Below, one piece after another: positions 9,424-18,308 of a stretch of DNA of 64,000 nucleotides. Both the position numbers and the translations under genes were made by a program. The stretch comes from Burkholderiaceae bacterium (GTDB lineage Bacteria; Pseudomonadota; Gammaproteobacteria; Burkholderiales; Burkholderiaceae_D). Under the pieces are notes generated by a model. The model was not told the DNA's origin, did not search any database, and saw nothing but the letters and a program-made list of their open reading frames with translations. Within the stretch, counting starts at the first letter, position 1. The number at the start of each line of letters is the position of its first letter. The stretch is taken from the NCBI GenBank assembly GCA_030158675.1, contig JAOASL010000020.1, positions 53,399-117,398 on the forward strand, written 5' to 3'.

Positions 9424-10260
9424 TCACTCCGTGTGCACGCGTTCCGGATGCGCATACACCACGTATGACGCATCACGCATGAATCCGATCAGGGTCAGGC
9501 CGGCCTGCTCGGCCAGCCGGACCGCAAAACTGGTCGGCGCCGAGATGGCCGCCACCACGCCTATATGCATCGCGGCCGCCTTCTGCACCATCTCGAAACT
9601 GGCGCGACTGGTAATGAGCAGCGAACCGCGCGCGAAATCCGTCTTTTGCCGAGACAGTGTACCGAGCAGTTTGTCGAGCGCGTTATGCCGTCCGACATCC
9701 TCACGCACGCAGACCACTTCGCCGGCCTCATTCATCCATGCGGCCGCATGCGTTGCACCGCTCAATTGCTGCAGCGGCTGCAAGGCGTACATGGCCCGCA
9801 TGCCACCGATCAGCTGCACCGGATCGACCGCATGCCGGTGCGCGACCGGCACAAGCGGTCGCACCACCTGATCGAGCGCTTCGGTGCCGCACAGGCCGCA
9901 GCCGGTGCGGCCCGTCAGATTGCGGCGGCGCTCCTTCAGCTTCAGGAAGCGCTCGGCCGCAATGTCAATATGCACCAGACGCCCTTCCGCGGTTTCTTCC
10001 ACTTCGCAGCCATAGAATTCCGACGGATCGCCGATGATGCCCTCGGTCAGCGAGAAGCCGAGCGCGAAATCTTCCAGGTCGGCTGGTGACGCCAGCATCA
10101 CCACATGGGAAATACCGTTGTACTCCAGCGCGACCGGCAATTCGACTGCCAGCACATCATCGGACGCCGACGACACACCATCGCGAAAGCGCCATACCGG
10201 CACCTGCTTCAGGGTGTCGGCGCCATCGCTGAGCTCCGTCGTCTTCGGGTCGTGTCCCAT
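9424..10260 (-). CDS. fdhD: Formate dehydrogenase sulfurtransferase FdhD (FdsC)
   Basis: FdhD transfers sulfur from a cysteine desulfurase to the molybdenum cofactor of formate dehydrogenases and is required for their activity. The 278-aa product carries the conserved CxxC (Cys121 and Cys124 in TGCGLCGTEA) and the motifs ALGFSLTEGI and DVGRHNALDK. ATG at 10260 is used; an in-frame TTG at 10275 would bring it next to the fdsA stop at 10277. It lies in the fds operon and presumably also serves FdnG. Confidence 0.95.
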   Translation of the reverse strand: MGHDPKTTELSDGADTLKQVPVWRFRDGVSSASDDVLAVELPVALEYNGISHVVMLASPADLEDFALGFSLTEGIIGDPSEFYGCEVEETAEGRLVHIDIAAERFLKLKERRRNLTGRTGCGLCGTEALDQVVRPLVPVAHRHAVDPVQLIGGMRAMYALQPLQQLSGATHAAAWMNEAGEVVCVREDVGRHNALDKLLGTLSRQKTDFARGSLLITSRASFEMVQKAAAMHIGVVAAISAPTSFAVRLAEQAGLTLIGFMRDASYVVYAHPERVHTE

Positions 10261-10276
10261 GCAAAATCCAGTCAAT

Positions 10277-13120
10277 TCAGTCGCCGGACATGTCGGCCCG
10301 TGCCAATTCCAGCTGCTGCCGGTTGAAGCGCTGATAATTTTCCTGCCATTCCGAAGGCTGCGTGACCGGCATCACCTGCACTGCCGTCACCTTGTATTCC
10401 GGGCAGTTGGTGGCCCAGTCGGAATTGTCGGTGGTGATCACGTTCGCGCCCGACTCAGGGAAATGGAAGGTCGTGTACACCACGCCCGGCTGCACGTTCT
10501 CGGTGACGGTAGCGCGCAGCACCGTCTGACCTGAACGCGATTCGATGCCGACCCAGTCATCTGCGCGAATGCCGCGTTCTTCGGCATCGTGCGGATGAAT
10601 TTCCAGTCTGTCCTCGCTATGCCAGAGCACATTCTCAGTGCGCCGCGTCTGCGCGCCGACATTGTACTGCGACAGAATGCGGCCGGTGGTCAGGATCAAC
10701 GGGAAACGCTGCGTGACTTTCTCGTCGGTGGCAACGTACTTGGTGATAATGAAACGCCCCTTGCCGCGCACGAACTGGCCAATGTGCATGATCGGCGTGC
10801 CATCCGGCGCGCTCTCATTGCATGGCCACTGCACGCTGCCCAGCTGGTCGATCTTCTCGTAGCTGACACCATGGAAGCTGGGTGTCAACGCGGCGATCTC
10901 GGCCATGATGTCGGACGGATGCGCATAGCTCATCGGATAACCAAGCGCCTTCGCCAACAATTGCGTGACCTCCCAGTCCGCATAGCCGGCCTTCGGCGGC
11001 ATCACCTTGCGCACGCGCGAGATACGGCGCTCCGCATTGGTGAAGGTACCGTCCTTCTCAAGGAAAGACGAACCGGGCAGGAACACGTGCGCATATTTCG
11101 CGGTCTCGTTGAGGAAAATATCCTGCACGACCAGGCACTCCATGGCCATCAGCGCATTCGCCACATGCTGCGTGTCCGGATCGGACTGCACAATGTCCTC
11201 GCCCTGCACATACAGGCCACGGAAACTACCGTCCAGCGAGGCGTCGAACATATTCGGAATGCGCAGTCCGGGTTCCGGGTTCAGCGTCACGCCCCAGTGC
11301 GCCTCGAACTCGGCGCGCACCGTGCTGTCGGAAATATGCCGGTAGCCCGGCAACTCATGCGGGAACGATCCCATGTCGCACGAACCCTGCACATTGTTCT
11401 GCCCGCGCAGCGGATTGACGCCAACGCCAAGCCGGCCGACATTGCCAGTGGCCATCGCAAGATTTGCAATGCCCATCACCATTGTCGACCCCTGCGCATG
11501 CTCGGTCACGCCCAGACCATAATAAATGGCCGCATTACCGCCGCTGGCATACAGACGCGCAGCGCCGCGCAGCAGTTCAGCCGGCACACCCGTGACCCCG
11601 GCCATCGACTCCGGCGAATTCTCTGCACGAGCAACGAAATCTTTCCATTCCTGGAAGGATTTCAAGTCACAGCGCTCGGCAATGAAATCGTCCTTCAGCA
11701 GTCCTTCAGTGACGATCACATGCGCGAGCGCATCGATGACGGCGACATTGGTGCCGGGCCTGAGCTTCAGGTGGTAATCGGCGCGATAGTGCGCACCCTT
11801 CACCATCTCGGTGGTGCGCGGGTCGACCACGATCAGCTTCGCGCCCTGCCGCAATCGGCGCTTCATCTGCGACGCAAACACCGGATGCGCCGCAGCCGGG
11901 TTGGCACCAATGACCATGATTACGTCGGCCTGCATGACCGAATCGAAGGTCTGCGTGCCGGCCGATTCACCGAGTGTCTGCTTGAGTCCGTAGCCGGTCG
12001 GCGAATGGCAAACGCGCGCGCAGGTGTCGACATTGTTGTTGCCAAACGCGGCGCGCACCAGCTTCTGCACCAGATAGGTTTCTTCGTTCGTGCAGCGCGA
12101 TGAGGTGATACCGCCGACCGAATCGCGTCCGAATGTCTGCTGGATGCGGCGGAACTCGCTGGCCGCATAGCTGACCGCCTCGTCCCACGACACTTCCTGC
12201 CACGGGTCGCTGATCTTCTTGCGAATCATCGGCTTCAGGATGCGGTCTTTGTGCGTCGCATAGCCCCATGCGAAACGGCCCTTCACGCAGGAATGCCCAT
12301 GGTTCGCCTTGCCATCCTTCCACGGCACCATGCGCACGACTTCGCTGCCCTTCATTTCGGCCTTGAACGAGCAGCCCACGCCGCAATAAGCGCAGGTAGT
12401 GATCGCACTATGCTCAGCGATACCGATGCGGATCACAGTCTTTTCGGTCAGTGTCGCGGTCGGGCAGGCCTGCACGCAGGCGCCGCAGGACACGCACTCC
12501 GATGTCATGAAACTTTCGCTCTGACCGGCAGCGACGCGCGCATCGAAGCCACGCCCGTCGATGGTCAGCGCGAACGTTCCCTGGGTTTCCTCGCACGCGC
12601 GCACGCAACGGTTGCAGACGATGCACTTCGACGGGTCATACGTGAAATACGGATTCGACTCGTCTTTTTTCAGGTCGAGGTGATTCTTGCCCGGCGCGTA
12701 GCGCACTTCGCGCAGGCCGACCAGACCGGCCACGTCCTGCAACTCGCAATTCCCATTGGTAGGGCAAGTCAGGCAATCCAGCGGATGGTCGGAAATATAA
12801 AGCTCGACCATGCCACGGCGAATATCGGCCAGCTTCGGCGTCTGCGTACGCACCTTCATACCCGGCTCGACCGGCGTGGTGCAGGAAGCAGGATAGCCCT
12901 TGCGACCCTCGATCTCGACCAGGCAGACGCGACAGGACCCGAAAGCCTCGAGCGAGTCGGTCGCGCACAGCTTGGGCACGTTGATGCCTGCTTCGGCACT
13001 GGCGCGCATCACCGAGGTACCGGCCGGCACGGTGACGGCGACACCGTCGATCTCCAGCGTGATCAGCGTGGCGGACTCCCGCGCAGGAGTACCAAAATCT
13101 TTGTCGTCGATCGCGTTCAT
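10277..13120 (-). CDS. fdsA: NAD-dependent formate dehydrogenase alpha subunit FdsA
   Basis: This is the catalytic subunit (947 aa) of a cytoplasmic Mo-dependent formate dehydrogenase. In order: an N-terminal [2Fe-2S] domain (CRVCLVEIEG), a NuoG-like His/Cys segment (DHPLDCLTCPTNGNC), two [4Fe-4S] motifs (CIVCNRCVRAC, CVSCGACVQACP), the molybdopterin-domain cluster (CAYCGVGC), the molybdopterin catalytic domain and a C-terminal dinucleotide-binding domain. The active-site residue is Cys371 in RVCHSPTGYG, so this enzyme is selenium-independent, unlike the expected Sec enzyme encoded at the left edge. The ATG at 13120 overlaps the fdsB stop by four bases; a longer open frame upstream lies inside fdsB. 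Confidence 0.96.
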   Translation of the reverse strand: MNAIDDKDFGTPARESATLITLEIDGVAVTVPAGTSVMRASAEAGINVPKLCATDSLEAFGSCRVCLVEIEGRKGYPASCTTPVEPGMKVRTQTPKLADIRRGMVELYISDHPLDCLTCPTNGNCELQDVAGLVGLREVRYAPGKNHLDLKKDESNPYFTYDPSKCIVCNRCVRACEETQGTFALTIDGRGFDARVAAGQSESFMTSECVSCGACVQACPTATLTEKTVIRIGIAEHSAITTCAYCGVGCSFKAEMKGSEVVRMVPWKDGKANHGHSCVKGRFAWGYATHKDRILKPMIRKKISDPWQEVSWDEAVSYAASEFRRIQQTFGRDSVGGITSSRCTNEETYLVQKLVRAAFGNNNVDTCARVCHSPTGYGLKQTLGESAGTQTFDSVMQADVIMVIGANPAAAHPVFASQMKRRLRQGAKLIVVDPRTTEMVKGAHYRADYHLKLRPGTNVAVIDALAHVIVTEGLLKDDFIAERCDLKSFQEWKDFVARAENSPESMAGVTGVPAELLRGAARLYASGGNAAIYYGLGVTEHAQGSTMVMGIANLAMATGNVGRLGVGVNPLRGQNNVQGSCDMGSFPHELPGYRHISDSTVRAEFEAHWGVTLNPEPGLRIPNMFDASLDGSFRGLYVQGEDIVQSDPDTQHVANALMAMECLVVQDIFLNETAKYAHVFLPGSSFLEKDGTFTNAERRISRVRKVMPPKAGYADWEVTQLLAKALGYPMSYAHPSDIMAEIAALTPSFHGVSYEKIDQLGSVQWPCNESAPDGTPIMHIGQFVRGKGRFIITKYVATDEKVTQRFPLILTTGRILSQYNVGAQTRRTENVLWHSEDRLEIHPHDAEERGIRADDWVGIESRSGQTVLRATVTENVQPGVVYTTFHFPESGANVITTDNSDWATNCPEYKVTAVQVMPVTQPSEWQENYQRFNRQQLELARADMSGD

Positions 13121-14676
13121 GCGGGCTCCTTTGCGTTGTCGGCGGCGACACCGAAATCTTCGGGAAAATGATTCAGCGCAGACATCACCGGGAACGGCGT
13201 CATGCCGCCCATCGCGCACAGCGATCCGTTCAGCATCAGGTCGCACAGGTCACGCACCAGCAGGATCTGCTGCTCGCGCTCTTCGCCGGCGATGACCTTG
13301 TCGAGCGCTTCCTTGCCGCGCGTCGAGCCGATCCGGCAAGGCGTGCATTTGCCGCAGGATTCGATCGCACAGAATTCCATCGCGTAGCGTGCCTGCTTCA
13401 GCATATTCACGCTGTCGTCGAACACGACGATGCCGCCATGCCCGAGCGTGCCGCCGATCTTCAGGAAGGCTTCGTAATCGAGTGGCGTATCGAACTGCGA
13501 TTCAGGCAGGTAAGCACCCAGCGGTCCGCCGACCTGCACCGCGCGAATGGGGCGGCCTGAACGCGTGCCGCCACCGAAATCATGCAGCATTTCGCGCAGC
13601 GTGACGCCGAACGCCTTTTCGACCAGGCCGCCCTGCCTGACGTTGCCTGCCAGCTGGATCGGCAAGGTGCCGCGCGAGCGACCCATGCCAAAGTGCTTGT
13701 AGTGCTCCGCGCCGCGCGCAAAAATCACCGGCACCGTGGCCAGCGAGATCACGTTATTGATCACGGTCGGCTTGCCAAACAGGCCCGAGATGGCAGGCAG
13801 CGGCGGCTTGGCGCGCACGATGCCGCGCCGGCCTTCGATACTTTCGAGCAGCGCAGTCTCTTCGCCGCAGACATAAGAGCCGGCGCCGACGCGCACATCG
13901 AGGTCAAACGCCTGACCGGAAGCGCACAGGTCCTGCCCGAGGTAGCCGTGCCGGCGAGCGATGGCGACGGCCTCATTCAGCACTGCGATCGCATGTGGAT
14001 ATTCCGAGCGCACGTAGATATAACCGCGACTTGCGCCGACGCCAAGACCGGCGATGGTCATGCCTTCGATGAGCATGAAGGGATCGTCTTCCATCACCAT
14101 GCGGTCGGAGAAGGTACCGGAATCGCCTTCGTCGGCATTGCAGACGATGTATTTTTGCGCTGCCGCCGTGGTGCGTACGGTGTTCCACTTGATGCCGGTC
14201 GGGAAAGCCGCACCACCCCGGCCGCGCAGGCCGGAGTCCGTTACCTGCTGCACGATCTGCTCGGGCGTCATGCGCAGCGCGTTACGCAAACCGGCAAAGC
14301 CTTCATGCGCGAGATAGTCATCCAGCGACAGCGGGTCGGTGATGCCAACACGGGCGAAGGTCAGCCGCTCCTGGTTTTTCAGGAAGGGAATATCCTCCGT
14401 CCTGCCAAGGGCCAGACGGTGCGCCGCGCCGCCGGTGAAATTCACATCGAACAGCGAAGCGACATCGGCCGCATCCACCGGGCCATAGGCGATCCGTGTG
14501 CCGGCACAGTCGACCTCGACCAGCGGCTCGAGCCAAAACATGCCGCGCGAACCGTTGCGTATCAGCTCGATGGCGATGCCGCGCCGGCCCGCTTCGGCAA
14601 CGATGGCCTGAGCAACTTCATCGGCACCCAGCGCCAGCGCGGTCGAATCACGCGGAACGAAAATCTTCAAGGTCAT
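13117..14676 (-). CDS. fdsB: NAD-dependent formate dehydrogenase beta subunit FdsB
   Basis: A NuoF-like flavoprotein subunit (519 aa) that passes electrons from FdsA to NAD+. Visible motifs are GRGGAAFPTGIKW (FMN site), GAGSYVCGEETALLESIEG (NAD/FMN binding) and the C-terminal [4Fe-4S] motif ESCGKCTPCRIG. An N-terminal thioredoxin-like region is fused ahead of the NuoF core, as in Cupriavidus-type FdsB. The ATG at 14676 overlaps the fdsG stop (ATGA) and its stop overlaps the fdsA start, so the three core subunits are translationally coupled. Confidence 0.95.
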   Translation of the reverse strand: MTLKIFVPRDSTALALGADEVAQAIVAEAGRRGIAIELIRNGSRGMFWLEPLVEVDCAGTRIAYGPVDAADVASLFDVNFTGGAAHRLALGRTEDIPFLKNQERLTFARVGITDPLSLDDYLAHEGFAGLRNALRMTPEQIVQQVTDSGLRGRGGAAFPTGIKWNTVRTTAAAQKYIVCNADEGDSGTFSDRMVMEDDPFMLIEGMTIAGLGVGASRGYIYVRSEYPHAIAVLNEAVAIARRHGYLGQDLCASGQAFDLDVRVGAGSYVCGEETALLESIEGRRGIVRAKPPLPAISGLFGKPTVINNVISLATVPVIFARGAEHYKHFGMGRSRGTLPIQLAGNVRQGGLVEKAFGVTLREMLHDFGGGTRSGRPIRAVQVGGPLGAYLPESQFDTPLDYEAFLKIGGTLGHGGIVVFDDSVNMLKQARYAMEFCAIESCGKCTPCRIGSTRGKEALDKVIAGEEREQQILLVRDLCDLMLNGSLCAMGGMTPFPVMSALNHFPEDFGVAADNAKEPA

Positions 14677-15146
14677 GCATCGCTCCTTGCGCGCGCAAGC
14701 AGCGCATCGAATTTTTCCGGCGTGACGAGCGCATGCACGCGCTCGCCGACCATCATCGACGGCCCGCACGCGCACTGGCCAAGACAGTACACCGGCTCGA
14801 GCGTGACGCTGCCGTCCGCCGTGGTCTCGTGGAAATCGCATCCCAGCCTGGCCTTCGCATGCTCGGCAAGCGCGTCTGCACCGACCGACTGACAGGCTTC
14901 CGCCCGGCATAACTGCACGACGACCTTGCCTGCCGGCGACTTGCGAAAATGGTGGTAGTAGCTCAGCACGCCATGCACTTCGGCACGCGAAAGATTGAGA
15001 CGATCGGCGATCAGTGGCACCGTGTCTGCCGGCACATGGCCGTACGCGGCCTGGATCGCATGAAGCAAGGGCAGCAGTGCGCCGTCAGGCGTACCAAGCT
15101 GCTCCAGCGCGGCATCGACACATGCGTCGAAGGATGCTGCAGGCAT
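14673..15146 (-). CDS. fdsG: NAD-dependent formate dehydrogenase gamma subunit FdsG
   Basis: A NuoE-like [2Fe-2S] subunit (157 aa). The four cluster cysteines are in LCRAEACQ and CLGQCACGPS. The helical N-terminal half has the GVLSYYHHFR motif typical of the family. The start MPAASFDAC at 15146 is preceded by a GGAGA at suitable spacing; an upstream in-frame ATG gives an atypical N-terminus. It is the first gene of the fds operon, with the promoter region to its right (15147-15285). Confidence 0.94.
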   Translation of the reverse strand: MPAASFDACVDAALEQLGTPDGALLPLLHAIQAAYGHVPADTVPLIADRLNLSRAEVHGVLSYYHHFRKSPAGKVVVQLCRAEACQSVGADALAEHAKARLGCDFHETTADGSVTLEPVYCLGQCACGPSMMVGERVHALVTPEKFDALLARARSDA

Positions 15147-15285
15147 CGGTGTCTCCGGTGTTTTTATATGTCTGTTAAAACATATTATGCAAAGCCAAAA
15201 AAGTCTTTGCACTCAATGGTTTGACGCATACTCCAACGTCATGTAGCTAATGTCAATATGCTTTACTCAGCCTATTATTTGCCAT
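15147..15285 (-). promoter_or_regulatory. fds operon promoter and candidate operator region
   Basis: An AT-rich stretch before fdsG. It contains the inverted repeat ATATGT-N8-ACATAT (15166-15185). It also contains GCTAATGT (15246-15253) directly followed by CAATATGC (15254-15261); both octamers recur in the promoter region of the regulator gene at 18309. These are candidate binding sites for that regulator. No single convincing sigma-70 pair was identified. Confidence 0.5.
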
Positions 15286-15312
15286 AAAAAAACCGGCGCT
15301 GGATAGCGCCGG
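15286..15312 (-). terminator. Intrinsic terminator of mrp
   Basis: Read on the minus strand, an 8-bp perfect GC stem (CCGGCGCT / AGCGCCGG, 4-nt loop, 15293-15312) is followed by seven Ts (15292-15286). It sits 28 bp past the mrp stop codon and separates mrp from the fds operon. Confidence 0.9.
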
Positions 15313-15339
15313 CTGGTCTGCTGCCACCTGTGCGTGGCG

Positions 15340-16428
15340 TCAGTCGTTCTTGATGACGATACTCGGAAACTTGCTGGTCATGTCCTTGGCCTTCTCAGCC
15401 ACCTTCACCGCGACCTTGCGTGCGATCTGCTTGTAGATCTGCGCAATCTGGCCGTCCGGATCAGCGACTACGGTCGGCTTGCCGGAATCGGCCTGCTCAC
15501 GAATGCTCATCGTCAGCGGCAGTGCGCCGAGGAAGTCGACGCCGAAGTCCTTGCACATTTTCTCGCCGCCGCCCTGCCCGAAAATCGGCTCCGCATGGCC
15601 GCAATTGCTGCAGATGTGCATGCTCATGTTCTCGACGATGCCGAGGATGGGAATGCCGACCTTCTCGAACATCTTCAGGCCCTTGCGCGCATCCAGCAGT
15701 GCGATGTCCTGCGGCGTGGTCACAATCACAGCCCCCGTGACCGGCACCTTCTGCGACAGCGTCAGCTGCACGTCGCCGGTACCGGGAGGCATGTCGACGA
15801 TCAGATAATCGAGATCACGCCAGTTGGTTTGCTCGAGCAGTTGCTGCAGCGCCTGGGTGACGATCGGGCCGCGCCAGACCATCGGCTGGTCCGGGTCGAT
15901 CATGAAACCGATTGATGCCACCTGCACGCCATAGTTCTCCAGCGGCTCCATGGTCTTGCCATCCAGGCTATCCGGCTTGCCCGACACGCCCATCATCATC
16001 GGCTGCGACGGGCCGTAGATGTCGGCGTCCAGCAGACCGACCTTCGCACCTTCGGCAGCCAGCGCCAGCGCAAGGTTGACCGCCGTGGTCGATTTGCCGA
16101 CACCGCCCTTGCCGGAGGCCACCGCGATGATGTTGCGCACATTGGTCATCAGCTTCACGCCGCGCTGCACCGCATGCGCGACGATTTTCGCGTAGACATT
16201 CGCACTGACGTTGCCCACGCCCGGCACGCTGCGTACCGCGTCGATCACCTGCTTGCGGATCATGTCGATCTGACTGTTGGCCGGATAGCCAAGCTCGACA
16301 TCAAGCGACACGTTGTCGCCATCCACCTGAATATTTTTGGCCGACCGGCCGGACACCAGATCCTTGCCGGTATTCGGATCGATAACGTGCGACAAAGCGT
16401 CGCGCACTGAATCTACGGTGATGCTCAT
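15340..16428 (-). CDS. apbC: Mrp/ApbC family iron-sulfur cluster carrier ATPase
   Basis: A 362-aa P-loop ATPase that carries FeS clusters to apo-proteins. It has an N-terminal MIP18 (DUF59-like) domain (about residues 1-85), then the deviant Walker A SGKGGVGKST, then DADIYGPSQ and DMPPGTGD. The CxxC near the C-terminal part (CSNCGH) is the typical cluster-binding pair. The start MSITVDSVR at 16428 has a strong GAGGAG upstream. It lies between FeS-rich formate dehydrogenase genes and the transporter gene, but has its own terminator. A dedicated role in formate dehydrogenase assembly is only an inference. Confidence 0.93.
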   Translation of the reverse strand: MSITVDSVRDALSHVIDPNTGKDLVSGRSAKNIQVDGDNVSLDVELGYPANSQIDMIRKQVIDAVRSVPGVGNVSANVYAKIVAHAVQRGVKLMTNVRNIIAVASGKGGVGKSTTAVNLALALAAEGAKVGLLDADIYGPSQPMMMGVSGKPDSLDGKTMEPLENYGVQVASIGFMIDPDQPMVWRGPIVTQALQQLLEQTNWRDLDYLIVDMPPGTGDVQLTLSQKVPVTGAVIVTTPQDIALLDARKGLKMFEKVGIPILGIVENMSMHICSNCGHAEPIFGQGGGEKMCKDFGVDFLGALPLTMSIREQADSGKPTVVADPDGQIAQIYKQIARKVAVKVAEKAKDMTSKFPSIVIKND

Positions 16429-16463
16429 TGCCTCTCCTCTGGGAAGTCGCAAGTCTAAACGAA

Positions 16464-16492
16464 AGCGGCCGCGCCTGTCGGGCGCGGCCGCT
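16464..16492 (-). terminator. Terminator-like hairpin after the OFA transporter gene
   Basis: A 12-bp perfect inverted repeat (AGCGGCCGCGCC / GGCGCGGCCGCT, 5-nt loop) lies 20 bp past the transporter stop. On the minus strand it is followed by TTTCGTTT, a weak T tract. It is probably an intrinsic terminator of the transporter gene. Confidence 0.65.
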
Positions 16493-16511
16493 GTGGAAGA
16501 CCTGCGACAGC

Positions 16512-18182
16512 TTATTTAAAAAGTGCCGCCGATTTCTGCAGCGTCACCCAAATGCCGTAAGCCAGCGGAATGCCGACGGCAAGCCAGGCAAACCAGATGA
16601 ACACGGGGTTGTGTTGGCCGTCGAGTCCGGCACTGCGGGCATCGCCTTTGAGTGCACGCTCATGGGCGAGCCGCTTTTCATTGGCGAGTTCTTCGGCCGA
16701 CATGAAATACCGGTCCGCCACCGGGCGCACCAGCAGATTGGCGATCAGGCCCACCACCAGCATCGCGGCCAGTACATAGAAGATCGGTCCGTAGATCTGG
16801 TCGAACGGCACCTTTTGCTCAAGCCGGATGTCGTGCATGTAATTGACCACCACTGGCCCCAGAATGCCTGCGGTCGACCATGCGGTGAGCAAGCGGCCAT
16901 GAATGGCACCGACGAACTGCGTGCCGAACATGTCGGCAAGATACGCCGGTATGGTCGCAAAGCCGCCGCCATACATCGACGCGATCACACAGAAACAGGC
17001 GACGAAAATGGCCAGCGATTTCCAGCTTGCCGCCAGCGCCGCGAGCACATACAGCGCGATGCCGAGTACAAAGAAAATCACGTAGGTATTCTTGCGGCCC
17101 AGCCGGTCGGATGAAGACGCCCAGAAAAACCGGCCACCGATATTGAACAGCGAGATCAGCCCGACGAAACCGGCGCCGATGGCGACTGCGGCCGCAAGCA
17201 GAGCCTTGTCTGTCTTCAGATCGGCGAAACCGATGTCGGGCGAGCCAATCAGCGCACCACCGAATGTCTCCTGCAACATCGGCGACGCCGCGCCGATGAT
17301 GCCGATACCGGCAGACACGTTCATGCAAAGCACGATCCACAGCAGCCAGAACTGCGGCGTGCGGTGTGCATTGCGCAGATGAACATGGTTGGCCGCGATC
17401 ATTGCCTTCGATGACGGTGGCGGCGGCTCCCAGCCGGCCGGCTTCCAGCCAGTCGCGGGAACCCGGTAACCGAAGGCGCCGGCAAACATGAATACCGTAT
17501 ACACCGCAGCCAGCGTGACGAAGGTCTGCCAGACGCCGGGGTCGCCGGGGGTCGCAAATTTCGACATCAGCAGCGTGGCCAGTGGCGACCCGATCATGGC
17601 GCCGCCGCCAAAGCCCATGATCGCCATGCCGGTGGCCATGCCACGCCGGTCGGGGAACCATTTGATCAGCGTGGAAACCGGCGAGATATAGCCCAACCCG
17701 AGGCCGATGCCGCCGACGATGCCCGAACCCAGCCACAGCATCCACAGCTGGTGCTGATATACGCCGAGAGCCGAGAACAGCAGACCACCGCACCAGCACA
17801 GCGCCGAGACGAAACCGGCCTTGCGCGGACCGGCGCGCTCGAGCCAGCCGCCCCAGATCGCCGCCGCGCATCCAAGCACGACGAAGAACAGCGTGTACAT
17901 CCAGCCGAGATCAAACTGGGTCCAGTTGCAATCGGTAGCGAACAAAGCGCGACCGGTGCCGGCCAGCTTATCGAGAAAGGTCGTGGCCCCGGCCGCACAG
18001 GAAGGCAGTGGCATGCCGTCGGGGCCGAGCAGCGCATTACCCAGCGGCTTCCAGAACACCGAAAAACCGTAGGCCATGCCAATGCAAAGGTGAATCGCGA
18101 GTGCGGCCGGTGGAACCAGCCAGCGATTGAACCCCTCTCCGGCGATAGTGCGCTCCTTGTCGAGCAAACCTGCTAATGCCAT
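16512..18182 (-). CDS. OFA-family MFS transporter (oxalate/formate antiporter-like)
   Basis: A 556-aa major facilitator protein with about 12 membrane helices, longer than the usual 420-aa OFA member because of a large loop after the first helix and a C-terminal extension. Signatures include HLCIGMAYGFSVFWKP, GLGLGYISPVSTLIKWFPDRRG, GMAIMGFGGGAMIGSPLA and GRFFWASSSDRLGRK. The family includes the oxalate:formate antiporter OxlT and other monocarboxylate carriers. The location beside fds genes makes formate or oxalate plausible, but the substrate cannot be read from sequence. A GGAGGGG precedes the ATG at 18182. Confidence 0.85.
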   Translation of the reverse strand: MALAGLLDKERTIAGEGFNRWLVPPAALAIHLCIGMAYGFSVFWKPLGNALLGPDGMPLPSCAAGATTFLDKLAGTGRALFATDCNWTQFDLGWMYTLFFVVLGCAAAIWGGWLERAGPRKAGFVSALCWCGGLLFSALGVYQHQLWMLWLGSGIVGGIGLGLGYISPVSTLIKWFPDRRGMATGMAIMGFGGGAMIGSPLATLLMSKFATPGDPGVWQTFVTLAAVYTVFMFAGAFGYRVPATGWKPAGWEPPPPSSKAMIAANHVHLRNAHRTPQFWLLWIVLCMNVSAGIGIIGAASPMLQETFGGALIGSPDIGFADLKTDKALLAAAVAIGAGFVGLISLFNIGGRFFWASSSDRLGRKNTYVIFFVLGIALYVLAALAASWKSLAIFVACFCVIASMYGGGFATIPAYLADMFGTQFVGAIHGRLLTAWSTAGILGPVVVNYMHDIRLEQKVPFDQIYGPIFYVLAAMLVVGLIANLLVRPVADRYFMSAEELANEKRLAHERALKGDARSAGLDGQHNPVFIWFAWLAVGIPLAYGIWVTLQKSAALFK

Positions 18183-18308
18183 ATCCCCTCCAGAATCGGC
18201 CGTGGGCGGCCGTGGTCTCGTTTATTGGTATGCATTTTGGGACGACGCGCAAAGCGCGGCCTATCTATCCCCCGGCATTCTACGATGCAATATGCTAATG
18301 TAGACATA
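18183..18308. promoter_or_regulatory. Divergent promoter region, transporter / regulator
   Basis: A 126-bp divergent intergenic region. It holds CAATATGC (18288-18295) overlapping GCTAATGT (18294-18301), the same two octamers seen side by side in front of fdsG. This suggests the adjacent regulator controls itself, the transporter and the fds operon. Confidence 0.5.

Noticed and set aside
10589..12103. A 504-codon open frame opposite fdsA
   Set aside because: Low-complexity Arg/His-rich translation typical of the reverse frame of a GC-rich gene; fdsA on the other strand is unambiguous.
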